A stretch of 64,000 nucleotides of DNA from JANQRX01 sp963663975 (GCA_963663975.2 CAXXRA010000005.1:248001-312000); one strand, 5' to 3'; numbered from the stretch's first letter, positions 16,787-25,867 are shown. A program made the numbers and translations. Notes: generated by a model from the letters alone, not told the origin.

Positions 16787-18846
16787 ATGCTTTTCCGGAG
16801 TTGGCTCACATTCGCCGTGGTGATCGCGGTCGTTCAGGGCGCGCTGGCGTCGCTGTCGATCCTGCAGCACGACGCCATCTTCTCCGATCTTCTCCGATCT
16901 TCTCCGATCTTCTCCGATCTTCTCCGATCTTCTCCGATCTTCTCCGATCTTCTCCGATCTTCTTCTCTCCGATCTTCTCCGATCTTCTCCGCAAGCGCAT
17001 GTCGGTGATGGCGCAGACCGTCGCGGCATCGTTCAAGCCGTTCATCGACCTCGGCCTGCCGCTGTCGCAGGCGCGCAACGGCAATGTTCTGGTCGCGCGG
17101 CCGTTAAGCATCGATCCCGAGATCGAAGCCGTTCACGCCTTCAATCCATCCGGCATCATCGTCCACTCCACCCTCGATCCGAAACCGCAATCGGTGCCGC
17201 GCGAGGTCCTGCTGGCGATGCGATTGTCCGGCGATGTCAAGTGGAGCGTCGAGACATCGGATCAGGTGATCGGCGGCTTCAACGTCAGGCGCCGCGATGC
17301 CGTCGTCGGAGCCGTAGCCGCGGCCTACCCCAAGGAACGTCTCGACGCTGCGTCACGGGGCATGAGAACCGGCACGTTTCAAGCGGCTTTTCTGGTTTGG
17401 CTGGCATTTTCGGCGTTGGCGTTCGTGCTCCTGCGCTTTTTGCTGGCGGCACCGGTGCGCGCGGTCGCCACTCTGAAAGCCCTATCCGGCGTAACCGATC
17501 AGGAGCCATCGAAACCGCCCCCGCAATCCGCCGCCAACAGCGGGTTGTTCGGCCCGGCGATCGAGCAACTCACCACCAACCTTGCCGCCGCGACACGACG
17601 GTTCGAGGAAGTCGAGCGTGCTTTGAAAGCGTTTGTGCGCTCGACCGATGCAGAACGGGGTGCGGCGAAGGGCGCTGACGACACCGTGCCGCGCCCCCCG
17701 GAGGAGTCGATGGTTGCATCGACCACCACCCGATCGCTCGCCGGCCAACTGGCGGGCCGATTGGCGCCCGTATCTGCGGTCTTCATCGCCGTTTCGGCGC
17801 TGATCCTGGGTGGGCTCATCCTGAGCAGCGTCAACGAGTCGATCGTGCCGGAACTTGCCGGACGCACGAATCTGATCGGCACCGTGGTCAGCGAGAACGT
17901 TGAGCGGGCCGTCGGCGCGGGCGTCCCGCTCGACGAGCTGGTCGGCGCGGAAGATTACTTCGGCGATATGCTCGAACAGCTGCCGGAGGTTGCCTACATC
18001 GCGGTCGCGACCGGTCGCATCGTGCTTGAAGCCGGCGAGCGCATCGACCCTTATCTGGCGCCGCCGCGCGAACGCAAAGGCGTGCGCAGCCACCCCATCA
18101 TCCATGATGGCGAAGAGATCGCCTATGTGGTGATCGACATCGATCCCGCCTTCATCACCAAACGTTTTCGCGATGTGTTTCTCGACATCAGCGTCGTCGT
18201 GCTCGTCACCATGCTGCTGGCGTACGAGATCACAATATTGCTGACCAGCCGCTCGTTGACGGCAGGGCTCGACCGGCTGCAGCGCATGGCCGCCATGCAG
18301 GCGGCCGGCGACTTCTCCAGACGTGCCGCGGTCACCGCCAGGGGGGCCGTCGATCGCATGACCGCGATTCTGGTGGAACGTGGCGAGCGGCTGCGGGCCC
18401 TTTACAACACTTCGCTGGCAAGCGCCCGAACCCGCAGCGCCGGCGTCGCGGAGGTCGAGCGGCTCGGCGAACGCTACAGGTTATCGCCGGCCAAGACCCA
18501 GCCGCTGCGCCTTTCCTATTTCACCGATATCCGCCTGCCGCTGTTCCTGTTCGCGGCGGCCGACGAGCTCCCCCTCTCCTTCCTGCCGATCTACACCCGC
18601 GCGGCCGACAATCCGTTGTCGTGGCTGGACGAAAACATCGTCATCAGTCTTCCGCTCGCCGGCTATCTCCTTGCGATCCTGGTGGCAACGCCGTTCTCAC
18701 GGGCGTTGGCAGAACGCGTCGGGCGGCGGCGCCTGCTGTTTATCGCCGCGGCGCCCACGCTGTTTGCCCATGTCGGCCTCTATCTGGCCACGACCGTGAC
18801 CGAGATCGTGCTGTGGCGGACGGTGACGGGGTTCGGCTACTCGGCG
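16787..18846 (+). pseudogene. HAMP-containing sensor/MFS fusion gene, frameshifted by a repeat and truncated
   Basis: The natural start MLFRSWLTFAVVIAVVQGAL (signal anchor) runs into a 10-bp repeat tract and terminates at 17008. The rest of the protein lies in the next frame from about 16990. That part has an extracytoplasmic region, a second helix near 17390, a coiled-coil stretch, a third helix (AVFIAVSALILGGLILSSV), another sensor-like loop, a fourth helix followed by a HAMP-like segment (LDRLQRMAAMQAAGDFSRR), and the first helices of an MFS transporter (LPLFLFAAADELPLSFLPIY...LAERVGRRRLLF). It ends abruptly at GFGYSA, where full-length relatives would carry most of the transporter. Two lesions, frame and truncation, make it non-functional as it stands. 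Confidence 0.75.
16877..16990 (+). repeat. Tandem 10-bp repeat (TCTCCGATCT) inside the sensor gene
   Basis: Eight perfect units run from 16881 to 16960. They are followed by an irregular TCTTCTCTCCGATCT, one further unit and a partial one. The ancestral text can be read as GCC ATC TTC TCC GAT CTT CTC CGC AAG, so 95 nt have been added. The unit is not a multiple of three: adding one unit or losing two would restore the frame between MLFRSW... and ...KRMSVMAQ. Confidence 0.92.
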
Positions 18847-19757
18847 TGTTTTTCAGGGGCTGCGAACTTGCCTGCGAGGGCTTCAAGGCCGGTATTGCCG
18901 AAAGCGGCATCGACGCCGAAATCATCATTCGCGATGTCGCCCAGGACAAGAGCCAGATCCCCGGGATCGTGGAGGAGGCCCGTGCTATGGGCGCCGACCT
19001 GGTGCTGACCTGGGGTACCAGCGTCACGCTGGGTATGGTGGGGACTCTCGACGACGCCGGCGATCCTGACTTTCTCGACGATATCCCGGTCGTGTTCACC
19101 GTCGTCGCCGACCCCTTCGGTGCGCGCGTGGCGGAAAGCTTCGAGGGGAGCGGACGCGCCAACATCACCGGCACATTCAACCGGGTACCCGAGGCGGTGA
19201 ACATCGAGGTCATCCGCCAGTACGACCCGGATTTCACCAAGCTCGGTCTGCTTTACAACTCAAACGAGCCAAACTCGGTCATCAAGTTCCAGGAGCTGTC
19301 CGAGCTGGCGCCGGCGTTGGGGGTCGAGTTGGTGGCGCTTGAAATCGCCCCGGGAGAGAGTGGGGCTCCCGATCGTGCCGTCATACCCGAACGCATCCGG
19401 GAACTGAAAGAGAGGGGTGTGAGGTGGGTCTACCTCGGCTCGAGCTCCTTCATGCAGAAGAACGGCGATCTGTTTACCTCCTCCGCGGTGGCCGACGGGA
19501 TCGCCATCGTCAGCCCCTATGAGAGCCTGGTACGGAACGAGCAGGCGCTTTTGTCGGTCGCGGCGCGCTATGAGGATGTCGGCCGCCTCGCCGCGGACCA
19601 GGCAATCAAGATTCTGCGCGACGGCGCAACGCCAGGCGATCTTCCCATCGTGCGGGCGGCCGACTTCGCCTATGTGGTCAACATCGACGTCGCCAAGACG
19701 CTGGGTCGCTTCCCGCCGTTTGCCTTTCTGCAGATCGCCGAGACGGTCGGGCAATAG
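18847..19757 (+). pseudogene. ABC transporter substrate-binding protein (PF04392-type), N-terminally truncated
   Basis: The reading frame from about 18847 to 19757 encodes nearly all of a TrpX-like substrate-binding protein: RGCELACEGFKAGIAESGID, DLVLTWGTSVTLGMVG, DIPVVFTVVADPFGARV, KLGLLYNSNEPNSV, and the C-terminal ADQAIKILRDG. The signal peptide and first 25-40 residues are missing and are replaced by the MFS part of the previous gene in a different frame. Translation could in principle start internally, but the protein would lack an export signal. The simplest reading is a deletion that joined two genes of one transport locus. Confidence 0.8.
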
Positions 19758-19849
19758 CGGAACGAGGAGGCCTGGGCCGGCCTGATATCGCCTCCCTCAG
19801 TTGAAACGTGGCGGCCTGCGATCAAGCCGGCTTCCCCCTCTCAACGCAC

Positions 19850-20716
19850 CTACGGAGCCGGCGCCGCGACGAAGCCTGCGAGTTGCGCGGCAAGCTCCCG
19901 CTCGGCAACAATGCCGTCGACAAGTTTGCGCAGCTCAGTCCAAATGGCCCCGTCATAGGTGCCGGAGTAACTGACGCTGGCGGCCTTAAAGGCGTCGAGC
20001 GCCGCCGCTTCGGCCGTCTGATAGGCCATCCAGGCGTTGTACTGGTTAGCGATCAACTGCGCGGCGAGGATGGCCTCCGGGCTTAGCAGGGAGGTGTCAC
20101 CAGCCAGCAGCGCCTGCGCCGCCGCGTATTCGGCCGGGGTTGGCGGGCTGCCGGCGACGCCACCGAAGCCTACGTACACGGCCAGCGCCGTCTGGGCGGT
20201 CATGTTCTGGAGCACGTAAGCGGCTTGAAGACCCGGCAGCGAATTCGGGTTGTCCATATTATTCAGAAAAGCCTGCGGATTTCGATTGAGTGAGTTCCAG
20301 GATTTCAGAACCCTGGCGACCTCACCCTGTTTCAAGTCGTTGTCCACCACATACTGGCGCACGGCCGCTTTCGGAGCCGGGTGCGCGCCCGCCGGGTGCG
20401 ATGACTGTTGGGCGCCGCCGGTCGACCCGCCGAACAGGGCGCGAAAAAAACCACCGGCAGTGCCATTGGGCGAAGGTGATGTCGACGGGCCAAAGCCGTT
20501 GCCGCCGCCATTGCCCGCCGCCGCGTGACCATTGTTGGAGTTTCCGCCGCCACCGGAATTGCCCCCGCCGTTGCCGCCGCCGTTGCCATTTCCGGCCCAC
20601 GCTTTGTCAGTCTCAAACCCCGGAAGATGAAGATCCGTCAGCAGCGGGACTGTGGTGGAGAGAATGAAGCACGAAGCTGCGGCGATCGTGATCGCGTGTC
20701 TGGCGGCCGTTGGCAT
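19850..20716 (-). CDS. Secreted Gly/Asn-rich hypothetical protein
   Basis: A 288-residue protein with a signal peptide (MPTAARHAITIAAASCFILS), then a low-complexity Gly/Asn/Ser-rich segment at about residues 42-75, and a helical C-terminal domain (VRQYVVDNDLKQGEVARVLKSWNSLNRNP; ALLAGDTSLLSPEAILAAQL). The helical domain looks globular and probably carries the function, while the glycine tract may be a flexible wall- or surface-spanning linker. I do not recognise the family. The gene is monocistronic, with about 200 nt of non-coding sequence before tRNA-Arg. Confidence 0.7.
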   Translation of the reverse strand: MPTAARHAITIAAASCFILSTTVPLLTDLHLPGFETDKAWAGNGNGGGNGGGNSGGGGNSNNGHAAAGNGGGNGFGPSTSPSPNGTAGGFFRALFGGSTGGAQQSSHPAGAHPAPKAAVRQYVVDNDLKQGEVARVLKSWNSLNRNPQAFLNNMDNPNSLPGLQAAYVLQNMTAQTALAVYVGFGGVAGSPPTPAEYAAAQALLAGDTSLLSPEAILAAQLIANQYNAWMAYQTAEAAALDAFKAASVSYSGTYDGAIWTELRKLVDGIVAERELAAQLAGFVAAPAP

Positions 20717-20919
20717 GGCGAAAGTCCCCTCGCTTGGATTGTTTGAGGGGGCGAGCCTAGCGGTGCGGGACTGCGGGATTGTTTACCGAAACGGTCGGTT
20801 CTGAATTTGTTTTTAGTCAACACATCATCGAGTTAGGCGAAAAGTCCTGACAAAAACGACAACGTCCATGTCTCAGGTACAAACTGCTACCCATGTCTTC
20901 GGTATGGACCCAATGAGCA

Positions 20920-20995
20920 TGGTGACCCCGGCAGGACTCGAACCTGCGACCTACAGCTTAGAAGGCTGCTGCTCTATCCGCTGAGCTACGGGGCC
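20920..20995 (-). tRNA. tRNA-Arg (TCT)
   Basis: A 76-nt cloverleaf with encoded CCA. The acceptor GGCCCCG pairs with CGGGGTC (one G-T pair), the anticodon loop CTTCTAA gives TCT, and the T-arm is GCAGG TTCGAGT CCTGC. A MITE copy starts 6 bp upstream of its 5' end. Confidence 0.96.
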
Positions 20996-21001
20996 CCGGC
21001 G

Positions 21002-21277
21002 CCAGAGCCCTTCCGACCAACTCTGTGTCAATTCTGTTTCCCGGTTGGGGCGGCGAACAATCGTCGAGACGATCGACGGGTGATGCCTCTGCATCGCTCC
21101 AGATCGATTCGGCGTTGGGCGCCCGCCAATCGACAAACCCGAAGGGACGGCCGATTTCGCGACAATTCCAGCGCAAGGTCCCTCGACCGTATCCGGATAC
21201 GCTCATCGAACCTTGACTTGATCCTGTCACAAAATCGCTCCGTCAGAATGGCTCAGGGTTGGTCGAAAGGGCTCTAG
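21002..21277. mobile_element. MITE-like palindromic element, copy B (276 bp)
   Basis: Homologous over its whole length to copy A, including the shared right half (CGAAGGGACGG, CCTCGACCGTATCC, TCACAAAATCGCTCCGTCAGAATGG). The left end is CCAGAGCCCTTCCGACCAACTC and the right end is GGTTGGTCGAAAGGGCTCTAG. Its right-end CTAG (21274-21277) is immediately followed by an IS5-family insertion. Beyond the IS the CTAG is repeated as part of the stop of the complex I subunit gene. Confidence 0.8.
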
Positions 21278-22118
21278 GTCCTGTTGACAGTTATCGGAGC
21301 CAGATGATGGCACCGACAAGAAACAGCATGGCCATGTAGGCCGTTGCGGTTTTTTCATAGCGCGTGGCGATGCGCCGGAAGTGTTTGATTTTGTTTATGT
21401 AACATTCGACGAGATGTCTTTCTTTGTAGAGTTCGGCATCGTAGGGGATGGCTTGCGCCCGTGACGGGTTGGATGGGATCACCGCCACTATTCCGGCATC
21501 GTTGAGACGGGCGCGGAGATGATCGGCATCATAGGCCGTGTCGGCGATGAGGTTTGCGCCGGCCACGTCGGCGATCAACTCTTCAGCCTGGGTGACATCG
21601 CCTACCTGACCGCCGGTAAGGATGAACCGTAATGGATTGCCGAGCCCATCGACAGCGATGTGAACCTTGCTCGTCAAGCCGCCGCGCGAACGTCCGATGG
21701 CCTGATTTTGAGTCCCCCTTTTGCGCCCGACGCATGTTGATGTGCCCGCACAATGGTTGAATCGATGATCAGGTATTCGAAGTCCGGATCGTCCACCAAG
21801 GCCTTGAAAAGACTCTCCCATGCCCCTTGTTTGGCCCACCGGGAAAAGCGCACGTACACGCTGTTCCAATTGCCGAACGCGTCCGGCAGGTCGCGCCATG
21901 GCGAACTCGTGCGTGCAATCCACAATACCGCATCCACGAACAGACGATTGTCCCGTCCCGTGGATCCGCAATCCGACGCCTTGCCGGGTACCAAATCCGA
22001 TATCCGTTCCCATTGAACGTCCGTCAATTCCCTGCGAAGCATGACCGGTTCCTCCTCCACACCCAGGTCTTGCTTGAATCACAACCGCCATTAATAAACC
22101 GTTAACTGTCAACAGCAC
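21278..22118 (-). mobile_element. IS5-family insertion sequence, copy 1 (841 bp)
   Basis: Terminal inverted repeats GTCCTGTTGACAGTTATCGG (left) and, inverted, GTGCTGTTGACAGTTAACGG (right) bound a two-frame transposase gene. The element is flanked by CTAG on both sides (21274-21277 and 22119-22122), consistent with a short target duplication. Translated products are identical to those of the copy at 40036-40876, so transposition is recent. Confidence 0.93.
21291..22060 (-). CDS. IS5-family transposase, two overlapping frames (copy 1)
   Basis: Frame A (22060 to 21674) encodes the N-terminal helix-turn-helix region and first catalytic Asp (YLIIDSTIVRAHQH). Frame B (ending at 21291) encodes the second Asp (LIADTAYDADHL) and the Glu region (YKERHLVECYINKIKHFRRI). 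The frames meet at AAAAGGGGG, and a -1 ribosomal frameshift there would give the full DDE enzyme, as in IS427-group elements. The start MEEEPVMLRRELTDVQWERI is typical of the group, and a GGTGTGGAGGAGG stretch overlaps it. Confidence 0.88.
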
Positions 22119-22424
22119 CTAGTGGGTCCACGGCTGGGCGCGCGTGAATCGGAAATTGTCGGAATAGGCCATCGGCCGCACGGTTCGCTCATGTGCCCCT
22201 GCCACCCGGTAGGCGATGCCATGACGCACGGCATAGGCCTCGGCGTCTTCGAGACTGTCGAAGTCAAGCCGTACCTGCTGCAGCATATCCGATGACGAGG
22301 TGTAGCCCATCAGCGGGTCCGCCGCCGGTCGCGACTCCGCCTGGTACTCCAGCATCCAGCGAGATCTCGCCCCGCCGCCGGATTGCATCGCGGTTTTGGT
22401 CGGCTTGTAGATGCGTGCAAGCAT
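22119..22424 (-). CDS. NDUFS4-type accessory subunit of NADH:ubiquinone oxidoreductase
   Basis: A 101-residue protein beginning MLARIYKPTKTAMQSGGG and containing WMLEYQAESRPAADPLMGYTSS, the FDSLEDAEAYAVRHGI stretch and the C-terminal PMAYSDNFRFTRAQPWTH. This is the alphaproteobacterial and mitochondrial ETC complex I NDUFS4-like subunit, attached to the peripheral arm. The ATG at 22424 fits the family length; the frame is open further upstream, but only through the tRNA-Pro gene. The stop TAG (22121-22119) belongs to the CTAG where the IS element and, before it, the MITE inserted. The coding sequence itself is intact, ending in the usual PWTH. Confidence 0.9.
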   Translation of the reverse strand: MLARIYKPTKTAMQSGGGARSRWMLEYQAESRPAADPLMGYTSSSDMLQQVRLDFDSLEDAEAYAVRHGIAYRVAGAHERTVRPMAYSDNFRFTRAQPWTH

Positions 22425-22440
22425 GTCCCCATCCAAAAAA

Positions 22441-22517
22441 TGGTCGGGGCAGCAGGATTCGAACCTGCGACCCCCTGCTCCCAAAGCAGGTGCGCTACCA
22501 GGCTGCGCCATGCCCCG
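22441..22517 (-). tRNA. tRNA-Pro (TGG)
   Basis: A 77-nt cloverleaf with encoded CCA. The acceptor CGGGGCA pairs with TGCCCCG, the anticodon arm CCTGC TTTGGGA GCAGG gives TGG, and the T-loop is TTCGAAT. It lies 17 bp upstream of the complex I subunit start on the same strand. Confidence 0.96.
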
Positions 22518-22695
22518 AGTTATGCCCTTGGCGTTGTCCCCTTACACGCTCGCCCGGCGGGCGGCAACCGGGCGTGGGATACTGGCTCCATCGAGACGGC
22601 CGAGGCGTCAACGCCGCATTGTCACAGCGCCGTCACCGCTATATTTGTCGACCCACCATACCGGAGTTTTGAGGCCGCGAGGCGTACCCCAGTCG

Positions 22696-23721
22696 ATGAG
22701 CAAACACGGCACACGGCCCCCGGCCAAAAAACCGGCGCCCAAAGGTAGTTCGGGGATACTCCTGTGGGCCATACCGGTGATCGCCGTCCTGGCGCTGGGC
22801 GTGGCGGCGGCGTTCCTCGTCCTGCCTCCGACCGGCGAAGAGGCGGCCGCACCGATTGCCGCCGACGGCGCCCCGGCGAGCGCCGAACCCGGCCTGGTGA
22901 CCAAGGTCGAGTCGCTCTACAACGACATCTATCTCTACCGCCAGCCGAGCGGCAATTACATGCTGTCGTTCGGCGCCAAGCGGCTGCGTTACGTGGAATC
23001 GATCGTCAATCCGGACGACGAGCTGGAACTTCCGGTGTTCTACACCCAGACCATGACCGCCGGCCTGGCATTTGCCAAGCGGCTGGAAGACGCCGCGATT
23101 ATCGGTCTCGGCGGCGGCCGCACGGCCTGGTATCTGCACAAATCCATTCCCGATCTGCGTTTTACGGCGGTCGAACTCGACCCCGAGGTCGCGCGCATCG
23201 CCGACCGCTATTTCGGCGTGCGGCAGGAGGAAAATTTCGATATCGTAATTCGCGATGGCCGGGTTCATCTGTCGCGCTCCGAGGCGGCCTTCGACGTCAT
23301 CCTGATCGACGCCTATCGCGGCCCGTTCGTGCCGTTTCATCTGCTGACCAGGGAGTTCTACGAACTGGTCGGCGAGCATCTGAAACCAGGCGGCGTCGCC
23401 ATCCAGAACGTTGAGCCGACCACCATGCTGTTCGACAGCGCGGTCAGCACCATCGGCGCCGCCTTCGACAATCTGGCCTTCTTCTCCGGCCGCGGCAACA
23501 TCGTCATCGTCGCCTATAACGGGCCTGAACTCGACCAGTCCGAGGTGCTTGCCCGTGCCCGCAAACGTCAGAGCGAGTACGATTTTCGTTACGATCTGAC
23601 CGAAATTCTGGCGCGGCGATTTGAGCCCGAATGGGACACCACGACCGAGCCGCTGACCGACGACTGGGCGCCGGTGGAATATCTCAAGGCGGTCGAGCGC
23701 CATAACAGGAAGCAATCATGA
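22696..23721 (+). CDS. Membrane-anchored spermidine synthase-like protein
   Basis: A 341-residue protein with a basic N-terminus, one helix (ILLWAIPVIAVLALGVAAAF) and a Rossmann-fold aminopropyltransferase/methyltransferase-like domain. Motif I is AIIGLGGGRTAWYL, the acidic ribose-binding strand is FTAVELDPEVARIADRYF, and the DVILIDAYRG strand is where spermidine synthases have the catalytic DxxD/E region. The polyamine-binding residues are not obviously conserved, so the substrate is open. The start at 22696 is the first ATG after the tRNA and begins the ordered sequence. The stop overlaps the next gene by 4 nt; together they match the two halves of fused MFS/spermidine synthase proteins. 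Confidence 0.82.
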   Translation: MSKHGTRPPAKKPAPKGSSGILLWAIPVIAVLALGVAAAFLVLPPTGEEAAAPIAADGAPASAEPGLVTKVESLYNDIYLYRQPSGNYMLSFGAKRLRYVESIVNPDDELELPVFYTQTMTAGLAFAKRLEDAAIIGLGGGRTAWYLHKSIPDLRFTAVELDPEVARIADRYFGVRQEENFDIVIRDGRVHLSRSEAAFDVILIDAYRGPFVPFHLLTREFYELVGEHLKPGGVAIQNVEPTTMLFDSAVSTIGAAFDNLAFFSGRGNIVIVAYNGPELDQSEVLARARKRQSEYDFRYDLTEILARRFEPEWDTTTEPLTDDWAPVEYLKAVERHNRKQS

Positions 23722-24389
23722 GCGTCGCCGCGCGTGGACCGGGCACCAGACCGATTCACCGCCGCCTGGCGCTTGGCGTCGGTGCGGCGAGCCTGGTGGT
23801 GGTCGACGTCGCCACGCTTGGCTTCATCACTCTCGGCTTCGAAATGGTCGCCAGCCGGATTCTGACGCCGCAGTTCGGCAGCGGGATCTTCACCTGGGCG
23901 ACGATCATCTCGATCGTCGTTGCCGGACTGATGGCCGGATATTTCCTCGGCGGGATCATCGCCGACCGCTATCCCGATTTTCGCCTCGCCGCGCTGATCA
24001 AGCTGCTCGCCGCCGGCTATCTGCTGATGGTCTTCGTTCTTGCCGCCGGCGGGCTTGAGTCGCTGATCGACTCGATCGACGGCGAAATCACCGCCCTGTT
24101 CGCCAGCGGCATGGTGATCTGCTTTCCGCCCTTGATCGTGCTCGGCATGTATTCCCCCCTGTCGGTGCGGCTGCTTCTGCTCGAGCCGACCGACGCCGGA
24201 AAAATCTCCGGCGGTCTGTTCGCGATCTCTTCGTTCGGCAACATCGTCGGCATCCTGGTCACGACCTTTGTCCTGATCCCGTCCATCGGAACGCGCGCGA
24301 TCACCGCCGGCTTTGCCGGTTTTTTGGTCGTGTCGGGCGCAGTCTCGGTTGCCGCCGCGGTCATTCACGGCCGTCGGAACGATGTATAA
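23718..24389 (+). CDS. Membrane half of a split MFS/spermidine-synthase-like system
   Basis: A 223-residue integral membrane protein with about six helices, matching the membrane domain of fused spermidine synthase-like proteins: LGFEMVASRILTPQFGSGIF, YFLGGIIADRYPD, FPPLIVLGMYSPLSVRL and GKISGGLFAISSFGNIVG. The ATG overlaps the preceding synthase-like gene (ATGA). In most relatives this domain is N-terminal to the synthase domain in one polypeptide; here it is a separate gene placed second. It probably forms a complex with its partner, perhaps coupling a small-molecule modification to export. Confidence 0.82.
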   Translation: MSVAARGPGTRPIHRRLALGVGAASLVVVDVATLGFITLGFEMVASRILTPQFGSGIFTWATIISIVVAGLMAGYFLGGIIADRYPDFRLAALIKLLAAGYLLMVFVLAAGGLESLIDSIDGEITALFASGMVICFPPLIVLGMYSPLSVRLLLLEPTDAGKISGGLFAISSFGNIVGILVTTFVLIPSIGTRAITAGFAGFLVVSGAVSVAAAVIHGRRNDV

Positions 24390-24437
24390 CCTCGCCTAAA
24401 GTCTTGAAATCACATGAGAATATGGTTTGGGGCAGTG

Positions 24438-25016
24438 TCAGTGGGATGACGGCAAACTGTCGCCGCTGTCGGGCCGGATTTCGGCCGCCATCAGGCCCTT
24501 CGGACCGGTACCGTAGCGGACCAGCACGACCTGGCCGGGGCGCAATTCGGCCATCCCGTACTGGCGAAGCGTCTCCATGTGGACGAAGATATCGTCGGTC
24601 CCTTCGCCCCGGGTCAGGAAGCCATAACCGCGTACGCGGTTGAACCATTTGACCACCGCGCGCTCCAGCTCGCTGGTCGGTTTCACCGTCGTATGGGTCC
24701 GCGCCGTCGTCTCCTGGGGCGGCCGCACCGCGGTGGCTTCGTCCATGCTCAGCACGCGAAACGCCTGCAGCCCCTTCGGCCGGTCGAAGGCCTCGCAGAC
24801 GACGCGCGCGCCTTCATAGGCGGTCTGGAAACCGCCGCGGCGCAAACACGTCACATGGAGGAGAACGTCGGGAAGCCCGTTGTCCGGAATGATGAAGCCG
24901 TAACCCTTGGACGCATCGAACCACTTGATGGTGCCGGCGACCTCGATCAGATCGACAGAGGTCTCGTCAACGAGCTGATCTTCAAGCGGAAGTTCAGAGG
25001 GAAGCTTGGCTCCCAT
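24438..25016 (-). CDS. Double cold-shock-domain protein
   Basis: A 192-residue protein with two S1-like cold-shock domains. The first begins VAGTIKWFDASKGYGFIIPDNG with RNP1-like KGYGFI and later DVLLHVT. The second begins RAVVKWFNRVRGYGFLTRGEG with RGYGFL and DIFVHME. They are joined by a linker rich in Thr/Pro/Glu. Such tandem proteins are typical of alphaproteobacteria (CspD-like). It should bind single-stranded RNA or DNA in the cytoplasm. The frame also has a GTG one codon upstream (25019). It is convergent with the preceding membrane gene with only 48 nt between. Confidence 0.92.
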   Translation of the reverse strand: MGAKLPSELPLEDQLVDETSVDLIEVAGTIKWFDASKGYGFIIPDNGLPDVLLHVTCLRRGGFQTAYEGARVVCEAFDRPKGLQAFRVLSMDEATAVRPPQETTARTHTTVKPTSELERAVVKWFNRVRGYGFLTRGEGTDDIFVHMETLRQYGMAELRPGQVVLVRYGTGPKGLMAAEIRPDSGDSLPSSH

Positions 25017-25230
25017 CACGCATCAGCCCCCAACACCGCATCATCGGCCAGCCACGCCGAATCTGTCGACGATGATAGCATTCGGCCATGCGGTGGCCAG
25101 CCCTAAAAGCCCATCTGTGTGATCACTGCACAACTGTGTGTGCCCAATGTCACACTCTGGCACCGTTGTGTTTCGCGGCCGGAGCGTTAGTTTGCCGTTT
25201 CGTTGAGCAACCGAGCGAGGACGGCCGTTG

Positions 25231-25650
25231 ATGAAATACCTCCACACCATGGTGCGCGTCACCGACATTGATGCCTCGCTGCGTTTCTACCGCGACCTCT
25301 TGGGACTTGAAGAGACCCGCCGCACCGACAACGAGAAGGGACGCTACACGCTGATCTTCCTTGCCCCGCCCGGGCAGCCCGAGTCGCCGATCGAACTGAC
25401 CCACAATTGGGACCCGGAGGACTATTCCGGCGGCCGCAATTTCGGCCACCTCGCCTACCAGGTCGACGATATCTACACCTTCTGCCAGAAGCTGTCCGAG
25501 GCCGGGGTGACCATCAACCGGCCGCCGCGCGACGGCCGCATGGCGTTTATTCGCTCGCCGGACGACATCTCGGTCGAGATCCTGCAGGCCGGTGCCGCCC
25601 TGCCGCCGCAGGAGCCATGGGCGTCGATGGCCAACAGCGGCGAATGGTGA
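25231..25650 (+). CDS. gloA: Lactoylglutathione lyase (glyoxalase I)
   Basis: A 139-residue VOC-fold metalloenzyme that turns the methylglyoxal-glutathione hemithioacetal into S-lactoylglutathione. The family signature MKYLHTMVRVTDIDASLRFY is followed by LLGLEETRR, the metal ligand Glu in SPIELTHNW, the second-half His in NFGHLAYQVDDIY and the C-terminal Glu in DISVEILQ. The length suits the bacterial Ni-type enzyme. The ATG at 25231 follows a TTG in frame. It reads alone toward tRNA-Glu. Confidence 0.93.
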   Translation: MKYLHTMVRVTDIDASLRFYRDLLGLEETRRTDNEKGRYTLIFLAPPGQPESPIELTHNWDPEDYSGGRNFGHLAYQVDDIYTFCQKLSEAGVTINRPPRDGRMAFIRSPDDISVEILQAGAALPPQEPWASMANSGEW

Positions 25651-25712
25651 CACGAGGGGGCGAATTCTTGTCTTCCAACCGGGAACGAACGCTTCTATAA
25701 CGCGGCCTGCCT

Positions 25713-25788
25713 GCGCCCTTCGTCTAGCGGTTGAGGACACCGCCCTTTCACGGCGGAAACAGGGGTTCGATTCCCCTAGGGCGTACCA
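25713..25788 (+). tRNA. tRNA-Glu (TTC)
   Basis: A 76-nt cloverleaf with CCA. The acceptor GCGCCCT pairs with AGGGCGT, the anticodon arm CCGCC CTTTCAC GGCGG gives TTC, and the T-arm is AGGGG TTCGATT CCCCT. The region downstream to 26150 is repeat and IS debris, a frequent fate of tRNA 3' flanks; no duplicated tRNA end was seen. Confidence 0.96.
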
Positions 25789-25867
25789 GCAAAATCAAGG
25801 GCTTAGCCGAACCGTCTGACCTTTGTGTCCAACTCCTGTGCAATATAGCTTGAACAGCGTAACGCGC

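Noticed and set aside
16861..16995. CRISPR-like periodic repeat
   Set aside because: The period is 10 bp with no spacers; it is a simple tandem expansion inside a coding region.
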